DNA of 64,000 nt. It comes from Roseburia_D yibonii. GTDB taxonomy: Bacteria > Bacillota > Clostridia > Lachnospirales > Lachnospiraceae. The stretch spans positions 1-64,000 of the forward strand of contig NZ_JACOQH010000006.1 in assembly GCF_014297335.1 (NCBI RefSeq). Direction: 5' to 3'. The notes beneath the pieces were generated by a model. That model worked only from the letters and a program-made list of their open reading frames with translations. It was not told the origin of the DNA and did no database searches. Below, piece by piece: positions 1 through 7,783 of this stretch (positions within the stretch are counted from its first letter, which is position 1; the number at the start of each line of letters is the position of its first letter). Both the position numbers and the translations under genes were made by a program.

Positions 1-27
1 CTGTAGCTTGTCGATCGGTTTGTACAT
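1..27 (-). CDS. N-terminal start of a probable transposase, cut by the window edge
   Basis: The minus strand carries an ATG at 27 preceded by a GAGGGAC ribosome binding site and, further upstream, a TATAAT box at about 102-107. Only nine codons (MYKPIDKLQ) are inside the window. From memory this start resembles transposases common in Lachnospiraceae, but nine residues cannot prove it. It fits the IS-rich character of the left end. The 170-base gap up to the next gene holds only this promoter and leader. Confidence 0.35.
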
Positions 28-169
28 TGTTTTAGTCCCTCGTATGCTCAAAATCTGTAAAAAACTGCAAGAAAAACGATTTGTTTTCGTCAAAATCCTT
101 GCTATCATTATACCAGAAAGTGGGGCAAAAGTCAGTAAAATCAAGTGTTTGCGGCTTGATCAGCAGACA

Positions 170-1318
170 CTATCTAAGAAAAAAATACAATATTAACATG
201 AATATCATGAATATAATATTGGAGGCTGTGAATATTCCCAAATACTTCCCTCTCAGATTCCTGTTTTCTTTTGCAATATATTTGAAACTTATCAGGCTTG
301 CCATGGATGCAATCAGAGTGCCGAGACCTCCAATATTGGTTCCGACAATTAAAGCCCGGTAATTATCTGTAAAGCCGGATAAAAGAAGCGCAGCGGGAAC
401 ATTGCTCATAATCTGACTGGCAAGAACAGCAGTAAGTGTTTCCCTTCCTGCCATGATTCTTTCCAGAAAACTGCTGAATTGCGGAATCCTTCCAAGGTTG
501 CCGATAAAAATAAATAATGCGATAAAGGTGGCAAGCAGGGAGTAATCCACCCTGCTTATATTTTCCCTGTTTCTTAGCAGCATATATATAAGAACCAATA
601 CAAGAGGAATCTGGTATGGAATGATACGTGCAACGGTGAGCAGGCAGATTGTAAATAAGATCAGGTAAGCGGCCAGGTATTCCATGTTAAGTTCTTTTCT
701 GTCAGAGAATCCCAAAAGAGTTTTATCTTTTTCGGAACCGCATACGTGAGGTGCTTTGGCATCGGCTACCTGTATCCATATCAGAAGAAGGATAAGTGCT
801 GTGGCGGAATAGGGAAGCATCAGGGTTATTAATTCTGCCGCGGACATCCCTGCTCTGGCATATAGATAAAGGTTCTGCGGATTTCCGATTGGTGTGAGCA
901 TGCTTCCGAGATTAGCAGCGATTGTCTGCATGGCTACTATTTTAAGAAGCCAGTAATTGCCCAGTTCCTTTGGCAGTTTATGCACAATGATCAGTGCAAG
1001 AGGAACAAAAGTAATCAATGCCACATCATTGGTGATCACCATTGACAGGAAGAAACATAAGAGTACCAACAGCCTGATCACACCCACAGTTCCCGATGTT
1101 CCCATCAGCAATTTTTTGGCAAGTATATCAAAAACACCAACAGCCTTCAAACCAGCTACAATTGCCATCAAACAGAAGAGGAGCCCGAGAGTCCTGAAAT
1201 CGATATAAGTAAAATAAGCCTTATCCGGTCTGACCCAGAACATAGAAAGAAGCGCCAGGATCACTGCAATTGACAAAACGGTTTCTTTCCTGAAAAAAAC
1301 ATATAATTTTTGTAACAT
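170..1318 (-). CDS. SLC13/ArsB-type anion or carboxylate permease
   Basis: Integral membrane transporter of 382 residues, with about ten hydrophobic segments across the whole length. Family signatures are visible: a TNDVALI segment in the first half, NLGSMLTPIGNPQNLY (the TPxGN motif of the ion transporter superfamily), and SNVPAAL followed by GTNIGGLGTL in the second half, the mirrored repeat typical of SLC13/ArsB/NhaD folds. The start at 1318 is chosen because it follows a GGAAAGGAAAT ribosome binding site; the longer open frame upstream is rich in Phe and has no such site. Substrate cannot be told from sequence; dicarboxylate, citrate or another anion are possible. It is monocistronic, between a transposase start and IS debris. 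Confidence 0.82.
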   Translation of the reverse strand: MLQKLYVFFRKETVLSIAVILALLSMFWVRPDKAYFTYIDFRTLGLLFCLMAIVAGLKAVGVFDILAKKLLMGTSGTVGVIRLLVLLCFFLSMVITNDVALITFVPLALIIVHKLPKELGNYWLLKIVAMQTIAANLGSMLTPIGNPQNLYLYARAGMSAAELITLMLPYSATALILLLIWIQVADAKAPHVCGSEKDKTLLGFSDRKELNMEYLAAYLILFTICLLTVARIIPYQIPLVLVLIYMLLRNRENISRVDYSLLATFIALFIFIGNLGRIPQFSSFLERIMAGRETLTAVLASQIMSNVPAALLLSGFTDNYRALIVGTNIGGLGTLIASMASLISFKYIAKENRNLRGKYLGIFTASNIIFMIFMLILYFFLR

Positions 1319-1384
1319 AATATTTCCTTTCCGGTCTGATACGACCGCGTATAAGTATATCACAGAAACATCCAGAAAAAAAAA

Positions 1385-1847
1385 GAATCTAAACTGGAAC
1401 TGGCAGCCTCCATGATCCGGCAGGTTATGCCTGAATTTCACAGCAAAGATCATATCATCATCCTTTGTGACAGCTGGTATACAAAACAGAATCTGGTATC
1501 CATCGTTGATGAATATCCGAATCTGGATCTGATTGACAATGCAAGGATTGATTCTGTCATGTATGATCTTGCACCTGCACAGACCGGTCGTCGGGGAAGT
1601 CCTTGCCTATGCCACTGCCACAGAAAAAGAACATGGTACAAAACGACCGTTTTTCAGTACCATTTTCCCGGAAGATCTGCAGATTTTCTGTGCATGGCAG
1701 GAAAAAGCACCATTGAACCAGACCGGAAGTGACCGTATGAAATACATTCCACTGTTGCTATATTCGTTACGCTGGAATATTGAAACAAGCTACTATGAAC
1801 AGAAAACGTTCTGGTCTTTTTGTAACTATATGGTGCCGGACTGTTGA
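1385..1847 (+). pseudogene. Degraded IS transposase (DDE type), frameshifted and internally deleted
   Basis: Two frames carry successive parts of one transposase. Frame one (about 1385-1590) reads LELAASMIRQVMPEF then CDSWYTKQNLVSIVDE and ends near APAQTGRRG. Frame two (about 1590-1847) resumes with LAYATATEKEHGT, FPEDLQIFCAWQEKAPLNQTG and RWNIETSYYEQKTFW. This order matches a DDE transposase common in Lachnospiraceae, with a segment missing between TGRRG and LAYATATE. The N-terminal part is also absent, so it cannot be active. It abuts a DinB fragment in another frame at 1840. Confidence 0.65.
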
Positions 1848-2190
1848 GATCAGTGTCCGTGACAAAGAACTGTTCCATTTTTCAAAACAGGTAAAGTTAC
1901 AGAATGCGAGCAATATCACCAAAGAGATTGCAGAGGCTGGATACAGGCTATACAAAGATAACTACAGACTACCGGCAGATGATGAGGAACTGAAAAGCAA
2001 CCGGCCAGAGTTCTTTCAAAAGCCACTGCGGAGCATAGGAATACGCGCAACGGATCTTGTGACAGATTATTTCTGGGAGCAGCTGGATATATTCATGGAT
2101 CCGCAGGCAAGAGAAAAACAGGTGAAAATGGATGAGACGGTTGATATTATCCGCAAAAGATTTGGATTTTACAGTGTCCAGAGAATATAA
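1840..2190 (+). pseudogene. C-terminal fragment of a DinB/UmuC-type Y-family DNA polymerase
   Basis: About 116 codons without a start of their own. The reading ISVRDKELFHF, then SNITKEIAEAGYRLY, LRSIGIRATDLVTD, QLDIFMD and IRKRFGFYSVQR, corresponds to the little-finger region and end of Firmicutes Y-family polymerases. The palm and finger domains with the catalytic acidic residues are missing, and a short insertion (around LPADDEELKSNRPEFFQ) interrupts the usual spacing before LRSIG. The 3' end is cut at the VQR motif, where an IS256-like fragment follows. Such polymerases are often carried on mobile elements, which fits the location. Not functional. Confidence 0.6.
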
Positions 2191-2201
2191 TCATCAATGG
2201 T

Positions 2202-2336
2202 TTTCATTTCCCTTATCCGTTGAATGCTGGACTGGCTCTGGATCGTGTTACTAAAAAATGGACTATGAGCATTCGGAACTGGGGACAGGTCTACGGCGAA
2301 CTCAGCATTATGTATGAGGGACGACTCCCAGAATAA
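2202..2336 (+). pseudogene. C-terminal scrap of an IS256-like transposase
   Basis: A 44-codon open stretch ends in KKWTMSIRNWGQVYGELSI followed by MYEGRLPE and a stop. The W-x-NW-x-L-x-I-x-EGR pattern is the typical C-terminal end of mutator/IS256-type transposases. The catalytic DDE region is absent. It is joined directly to the truncated DinB fragment on its left and meets a transposase fragment of another type, in opposite orientation, on its right. Confidence 0.5.
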
Positions 2337-2746
2337 CAGAATCTGTATGCATGATGAGAAGGACGTTTTTGACGTCTGCTCTTGACATGCCCGAAATCAT
2401 GTCGTATATTTTTGTTTTCTGTAGAAAGAAGAATGCTGTTTACCGGCAAAAATGTACTCCCATCTGACCATCCAAGAGTAAGCATTCTAAATCCGAAGCG
2501 ATATTTATGTTTTGCGTGGTCATAGACCTTTGCAAGAAGCTCTACCTTTTTAGAACGGTTACGTTCAAACATGGAATCGTCTATAATAAGAACATTGGCA
2601 CGGTCTTCCGAATCCAGTGGAAGAATAGCGTTGTTTATGATTCTGGATGCAAGGATTGTAGTAAAACGCATCCAGTTAATTTGAACCATCTTCATGAAAC
2701 GATACACGGTATCTGTTGCAAAATTAGGTGCATAGGCACATTTTAA
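2337..2746 (-). pseudogene. N-terminal fragment of an IS4-type transposase
   Basis: The minus strand reads APNFATDTVYRFMKMVQINW then IINNAILPLDSED, VLIIDDSMFERNRSKKVELLA, YRFGFRMLTLGWSDGSTF and LPVNSILLST. This matches the first catalytic-Asp region (VLIIDDS) of an IS4-type transposase common in Clostridia. The second Asp and the catalytic Glu are not present, and the homology decays after about 2400. No start codon fits the open frame at the right side. Remnant only. Confidence 0.6.
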
Positions 2747-2792
2747 TGTGTGAAGTTTGAGTCAATAATTTACAAAGGAAGGGAAAACTATC

Positions 2793-4511
2793 ATGGAAAA
2801 GATCAAAAAGCGTATAACTAACTTAAAGGTTGAAGGAAAATTAAAAGTATATCGAATGACAGTGCTTGTTATGACATTATTTTTAGTGTTGGTGGCACTG
2901 ATCTCGACATTAGTGATCCGTTCAAATATAGAGAAGATCACGAAGGTCTGGTCTCCGTCATTGGAATATCTGCAGGATTTAGAGACAATGACTGCGAAAT
3001 ACAGAATCAAACAGTATCAGCATCTGGTAGAATCAGATGCAGCAGTCATGAACTCCTGCGAAGAAGAAATCCAGAAGCTGGAGAGTCAGATCCAGGATAC
3101 CGATGCGAAGCTGGATGCAATAATTTCTGCAGACAGCAAAGCTCAAAAAGGACAGGATGATTATGAAGTAGCAAGCACTGCATGGGAAGAATACAGGGCT
3201 GCTTCAGATGAAATTCTGCAGTTGAGCCGTGAAGGTAAACAGCAGGAAGCATCGAAGCTGATGACGGGACAGGTGTATGAAGAATATAAGGCTTTTGCTG
3301 AGAAATTAACTATATTACGTGACAAGTACCAGGTAGAATTAGATCAGGCAAAGACCATGGCTAATGTATGCACTGTAATCATATTTATTGTGATCGTGGC
3401 AGCGGGTCTTGCGATTGCTGTAGTGACGACACTGATCGGAAGGATCATTACCAATTCCATTACCGAGCCGGTAGAACAGATAGCGGCAGCAGTTGCCAGC
3501 CTGCGTAAGGGCGAACTGTCTAATGTAGAAATGCTTACCTATGAGTCTGAGGATGAGCTTGGCGATACCATCAGGAATCTGAAAGAAGCCATGGGTATTC
3601 TGGCAGATTATGTCAGCGAGATCTCTGTGGAGGTAAAGGCAATAGCGCAGGGTGACCTGACCAGAAATGGTGATGATATTACAGATTTCCTGGGCGATTT
3701 CTCGGAATTGAAGACATCACTGCTGTATATTCTGAAACGGTTTAACAGTACCCTGACCGAGATCAGCAATCTGGCAGAACAGGTATCATCGAATTCATCC
3801 GAGGTGGAAAATGCATCAAAATCCCTGGCGGATGGTGCAACAGAGCAGGCAGGAGTCATCGAGGAACTGAATGCCACCATTGACACGGTTGTGGATATGG
3901 CTGAAGATACAGCGAAAGAAACACAGAACGCATCGGCACGTGTAAAAGCCTCTGCAAACAAAGCGAACGAAGAAAAAGAAAAGATGAACGAGCTGCTCAC
4001 GGAAATGGAGCACATTACAGAAATCTCCAAGGAGATCGGTAATATTATTACAGATATCGAGGATATTGCTTCCCAGACCAACCTGTTATCCCTGAATGCT
4101 TCCATTGAAGCTGCCAGAGCAGGAGAAGCAGGAAAAGGCTTTGCGGTGGTTGCAGATCAGATCGGCAAGCTGGCAGCAGACAGTGCAAAATCTGCTGTAA
4201 ATACAAGAGATCTGATCGATAAGACCTTAGTGGAAATCGAAAAGGGCAATACGATTACAAGAACAACAGCAGACGCATTCAATCAGATCATTGCAGATAT
4301 GGAGTCCTTTGCAGAGCTTGCAGAGAACACCATGGAGAAAGCCAACTCCCAGGCAGAGTCCTTGGAGCAGATCGGCCAGGGAATTGAACAGCTGTCCGGC
4401 GTGGTACAGGGTAATGCAGCATCCTCAGAAGAGAATACCGCGATCAGTATTAATCTGGCAGAGGGAGCAGCCAAGATGCATGACCGCGTGAATATCTTTA
4501 AGCTATTCTAG
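2793..4511 (+). CDS. Methyl-accepting chemotaxis protein (transmembrane chemoreceptor)
   Basis: A 572-residue chemoreceptor that senses a ligand outside the cell and controls CheA. Membrane segments lie at about residues 22-43 and 190-213; the 145-residue loop between them is helical and polar, as in four-helix-bundle sensor domains. A HAMP linker follows (about 215-270), then the long coiled-coil signalling domain with the tip motif NLLSLNASIEAARAGEAGKG near 428-447. No CheR-docking pentapeptide is seen at the C-terminus. The start follows AAGGAAGGG. It is followed after 47 bp by a PAS-GGDEF-EAL gene and probably co-transcribed. Its upstream DNA is IS debris, so its promoter may have been acquired. 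Ligand unknown. Confidence 0.93.
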   Translation: MEKIKKRITNLKVEGKLKVYRMTVLVMTLFLVLVALISTLVIRSNIEKITKVWSPSLEYLQDLETMTAKYRIKQYQHLVESDAAVMNSCEEEIQKLESQIQDTDAKLDAIISADSKAQKGQDDYEVASTAWEEYRAASDEILQLSREGKQQEASKLMTGQVYEEYKAFAEKLTILRDKYQVELDQAKTMANVCTVIIFIVIVAAGLAIAVVTTLIGRIITNSITEPVEQIAAAVASLRKGELSNVEMLTYESEDELGDTIRNLKEAMGILADYVSEISVEVKAIAQGDLTRNGDDITDFLGDFSELKTSLLYILKRFNSTLTEISNLAEQVSSNSSEVENASKSLADGATEQAGVIEELNATIDTVVDMAEDTAKETQNASARVKASANKANEEKEKMNELLTEMEHITEISKEIGNIITDIEDIASQTNLLSLNASIEAARAGEAGKGFAVVADQIGKLAADSAKSAVNTRDLIDKTLVEIEKGNTITRTTADAFNQIIADMESFAELAENTMEKANSQAESLEQIGQGIEQLSGVVQGNAASSEENTAISINLAEGAAKMHDRVNIFKLF

Positions 4512-4558
4512 AAAAATGGCAGGAATAGAGTGAAGCTGTCGGAAGGAAGGTTCTTGTT

Positions 4559-6250
4559 GTGATTAATGATATATTTAAAGTGTTTGGAGAGCAGACAGGA
4601 GAAATCTTATTTGAGATCATTAAAGATTGTATGGATGATTACCTGTATATATTTGATCTGCAGAATGATACCTTTGAGATTTCACAGTCAGCTGTGGAAC
4701 GGTTTAATATGTCGAAAAATGTTCTGACAGATGCTGCAAATGAAGTTATGAAGGTAGTATATGAGGAAGACCGCAGGATGCTTGCAAAGCATCTTGCGGA
4801 TATATGCGAAGGAAGAGAAAATGTACATAATCTTCATTACAGGTGGCTTGATAAAGAAGGTATGCCGGTCTGGATTAACAGCCGTGGTATCGTGATCATT
4901 GATCAGCAGGGAAAGGCAGAGTATCTGGTCGGGTGTCTGAATGAGACCGGCAACAAGAGAAGAGCCGATAATGTCACAGGACTGCTTGGCGGTCCGGAAT
5001 TCCTTGCTTACCTGCGTGGACAAAAAGAACCCATTACCAAGGGATTTTTTATGCATGTAGGAATTGATGATTTTGGAGCGATCAATAGCTCCAGGGGAGC
5101 TGATTATGGTAATTATATCCTGAGAAGCGTAGCCGGCTGTATGAAGGAATGCCTTTCAGACAAGCAGAGAATTTACCATCTGGTAGCGGATCAGTATGTG
5201 ATCGTGGATCTGGAAGCTTCCTCCGCAGAAGACGCTGTGGCACTGAAAGAAAAGATTACAGATAAACTTCGTAATTTCATAGTAGCCGAAAATTATGAAG
5301 CTATATTTTCTATTTCTATTGGTGTTATAGATGCAGCAACATTTTGTGAGGGAACCGAAGAATGCCGCAAAAAGTTTGAATTTGCCTTGAAACAGGCAAA
5401 AAGCATGGGTAAAAATGGATTCTATATTTTTGACCAGGATGACTATGAGGTCTTTTTACGAAAAGGAAGAATCATAGCAACACTTCGTAATGCTATTGTA
5501 AACCATTATGATGGCTTTGAAGTATACTACCAGCCGATCGTGGACTGTCAGTCCAAACAGATCATTGGAGCAGAGGCACTGATGCGTTTTTCCATGATAA
5601 CGGAAGAAGGGCGGGAGTTTGTTTCACCGATGGAGTTTATCCCATTATTGGAAGAGACCGGATTGATCATTCCAGCCGGAAGATATATTTTGAACGAAGC
5701 TGCAGCAATGTGCTGTGAAATGCAGAAATATATTCCTGACTTCCGGATGAATGTAAATGTATCCTATGTTCAGATCCTGCAAGGCAATGTGGAGCGGGAT
5801 ATTCTGGATGCAATTCAAAAATATTCATTACAGACGGAATGCTTATGTGTTGAAATGACAGAAAGCGGATTTATGGATATGACACCTTCGTTCTGTAAAT
5901 TCCGTAAAACTCTGGACAAGAACGGGATTCCCTTTGTGATTGATGATTTTGGAACAGGATATTCGAATCTTCATTGTATCCGTGATATGAATCCAAGTTA
6001 CGTGAAAATGGATAGGGATTTTACTGCCAAGGCGATGAACAGTGACAGGGATTATGAATTATATAAAAATATCATCCCCATGGTACATAGTATTAACGTC
6101 AGGATATGCGCAGAAGGCATCGAGGAAAAAGAATGGCTTCTGAAAATGAAAGAAATGAAGGTTGATTATCTGCAGGGATATTATTTTGGAAGACCATGTG
6201 GAAAGAAACAGTTTCTGCAGCAATATGCCAGTGGCATCAACGTTAAATAA
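4559..6250 (+). CDS. PAS-GGDEF-EAL protein, likely cyclic-di-GMP phosphodiesterase with degenerate GGDEF
   Basis: A 563-residue soluble protein with a PAS-like sensor (about 20-130), a GGDEF-fold domain (about 140-300) and an EAL domain (about 320-555). The GGDEF signature is replaced by VADQY near residue 208, so cyclase activity is unlikely; such domains often become GTP sensors. The EAL domain keeps its key motifs: YYQPIVD, EALMRF, EMTES, IDDFGTGYSNL, VKMDRDF and AEGIEE, then QGYYFGRP. It should therefore hydrolyse c-di-GMP. The start is GTG, chosen because GGAAGGAAGG lies eight bases upstream. It follows the chemoreceptor at 2793, suggesting coupling of receptor and second-messenger control of motility. 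Confidence 0.9.
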   Translation: MINDIFKVFGEQTGEILFEIIKDCMDDYLYIFDLQNDTFEISQSAVERFNMSKNVLTDAANEVMKVVYEEDRRMLAKHLADICEGRENVHNLHYRWLDKEGMPVWINSRGIVIIDQQGKAEYLVGCLNETGNKRRADNVTGLLGGPEFLAYLRGQKEPITKGFFMHVGIDDFGAINSSRGADYGNYILRSVAGCMKECLSDKQRIYHLVADQYVIVDLEASSAEDAVALKEKITDKLRNFIVAENYEAIFSISIGVIDAATFCEGTEECRKKFEFALKQAKSMGKNGFYIFDQDDYEVFLRKGRIIATLRNAIVNHYDGFEVYYQPIVDCQSKQIIGAEALMRFSMITEEGREFVSPMEFIPLLEETGLIIPAGRYILNEAAAMCCEMQKYIPDFRMNVNVSYVQILQGNVERDILDAIQKYSLQTECLCVEMTESGFMDMTPSFCKFRKTLDKNGIPFVIDDFGTGYSNLHCIRDMNPSYVKMDRDFTAKAMNSDRDYELYKNIIPMVHSINVRICAEGIEEKEWLLKMKEMKVDYLQGYYFGRPCGKKQFLQQYASGINVK

Positions 6251-6257
6251 AGAGAGT

Positions 6258-6293
6258 AAGGCAGACTCAGCTATGTGGGGCTGCCTTATTTTA
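6258..6293 (+). terminator. Rho-independent terminator after the EAL gene
   Basis: AAGGCAG (6258-6264) pairs with CTGCCTT (6281-6287), followed by an A/T-rich ATTTTAT tail. It ends the chemoreceptor-EAL transcription unit. The tail is weak for an intrinsic terminator. Confidence 0.6.
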
Positions 6294-6301
6294 TGGTCTT
6301 A

Positions 6302-6540
6302 TCAGAAGGATGGATCCATAACGGCTTCTTCCAGTTTTTCCAGGTCATTGGCATCAGGGTGAGACAATGCACAGTCAAAATTCTGGATCAATACATCAAG
6401 ATTTGCCGGATGATCAGGAGCTTCCTTCATTTTCAAGTAGCGTTCCCGGACAGACTGCGGCATTCTGCCCTGACACATATACTCTCCGACGATAACATTG
6501 CTTGAAGAAAACAGGCCTGACGAAGTATCGCTCAGATTAG
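6302..6540 (-). pseudogene. C-terminal remnant of an unrecognised mobile-element protein
   Basis: The minus strand is open for about 79 codons and ends with a stop at 6302. It reads DTSSGLFSSSNVIVGEYMCQG, RMPQSVRERYLKMKEAPDH and LDVLIQNFDCALSHP, ending EKLEEAVMDPSF. Composition looks protein-like, but no ribosome binding site or start is present and an in-frame stop lies just upstream. The family is not certain; conjugative-element accessory proteins are a possibility from memory. It sits next to broken partition genes, supporting an element remnant. Confidence 0.4.
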
Positions 6541-6590
6541 ATTAAAAATTCTAGTATGGGCGATTTTTTTCGTTCAGGGAAAAGGAGGAA

Positions 6591-7178
6591 ATGTCATTGA
6601 CAGAAAAGACGGATATCAGAGATTCGGATGAAAAAGTAGTTGAAATTGAAATGGAGCGGTTAAGAACTTTTACGAATCATCCATACAAGGTGATCGGTGA
6701 CAGTCAGATGATTGAACTACAGGACAGTATTAAGAAATATGCAGCGGAGCGACTGGGGTATAAGAAAATTCCTGTCATTATCCGCATGATGCAGGATGAT
6801 GAGGCTGTAGTGACTATGGTGGATTCTAATTTACAGAGAGAGCAGATTACACCAAGTGAGAAAGCATATGCCTACAAGATGAAATAGGATGCCATTAAAA
6901 AGAAAGAACAGCAGGAAATTATTGATGCAATGGAGGCAACCCAGTGTACGCCATCACTTTCGCAGGCAATCAGGATCAAGAAATTAAGTGAGGCTGGAAA
7001 GCTTACAGAAAGCGAAGCGGAAGGAATCCTTGGAGAGATAAAACAAAAGGAAGCAGACAGAGTAGTTTTTAAGAATGAACAGTTATACAGATTCTTCCCA
7101 CCAACCTATACATCGGAACCGATGCGGAGAGAAATACTGGAAATATTGAAATCATGGAGAAATAGTAACTGGATTTAG
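6591..7178 (+). pseudogene. Broken ParB/Spo0J-family partition protein
   Basis: The N-terminal part (6591-6887) carries ParB motifs: FTNHPYKVIGDSQMIELQDSI, IPVIIRMM, MVDSNLQRE and PSEKAYAYKMK. The canonical GERR-type box between DSI and AAERLG is missing, consistent with an in-frame deletion of about 20-25 codons. An in-frame TAG at 6885 follows. The frame continues (6888-7178) with SLSQAIRIKKLSEAGKLT and YRFFPPTYTS, the C-terminal part, but the helix-turn-helix region in between is also lost. Three lesions make it inactive. It lies directly ahead of a truncated ParA. Plasmid or integrative-element partition genes of this kind use the pair for DNA segregation. Confidence 0.75.
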
Positions 7179-7195
7179 GAAAGGAGGAACGGATT

Positions 7196-7603
7196 ATGTG
7201 TAGAGTAATAGCAGTATCAAATCAAAAAGGTGGAGTAGGTAAAACAGTATCATGTGTAAATCTTGGAATAGGATTGGCACAGGAAGGAAAGAAAGTGCTT
7301 CTGATAGACGCAGATCCACAGGGAAGTCTTACAATCAGCCTTGGTTATGAGGAGCCGGATGAAATGGAGTATTCTCTGGCAACACTGATGATGAACATTG
7401 TGAATGATGAAAAACTGAATATAGAAAAGACAATCTTACACCATAAAGAAGGCGTAGACCTTATCCCGGCTAACATTGAATTATCAGCGATAGAGGTGTC
7501 TTTGGTAAATACCATGAGCAGGGAACTGATCCTAAGATCTATGGTAGACAGGCTGAGACATAACAAAACGGTGTGTATTAGTTGTGAAAAAGGGAAAAAA
7601 TAA
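7196..7603 (+). pseudogene. Truncated ParA/Soj-type ATPase
   Basis: The first 120 or so residues are a clear ParA: the deviant Walker A NQKGGVGKTVSCVNLG, then KKVLLIDADPQGSLT, and LIPANIELSAIEVSL. After SMVDRLRHNKT the sequence diverges and stops at residue 135, whereas ParA proteins are about 250-280 residues; the Walker B and nucleotide-closing regions are lost. A good ribosome binding site (GGAAAGGAGG) remains. It follows the broken ParB gene by 17 bp, the usual close linkage. The pair is probably all that remains of an integrated element. Confidence 0.75.
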
Positions 7604-7720
7604 GAAGACTGAAAAATAAGTATATAGTTAGAAAAAAATGGTAAAAGCGCTGTATTTTTCGGGGGATGGGTACAACATTTTGTGTGAAAAATAGAATAAT
7701 AAAATTGTTCCTGAAATTTA

Positions 7721-7749
7721 TTGACTTTGAGAAAAAAATTTGATATATA
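7721..7749 (+). promoter_or_regulatory. Sigma-A-type promoter of the second chemoreceptor
   Basis: TTGACT (7721-7726), a 17-base spacer and TATATA (7744-7749) precede the gene at 7784. A start near 7756 would leave a leader of about 28 bases containing the AAAGGAAA ribosome binding site. Confidence 0.65.
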
Positions 7750-7783
7750 AGAGTCGAATAAAAGAGAAAGGAAATAGCAAACT

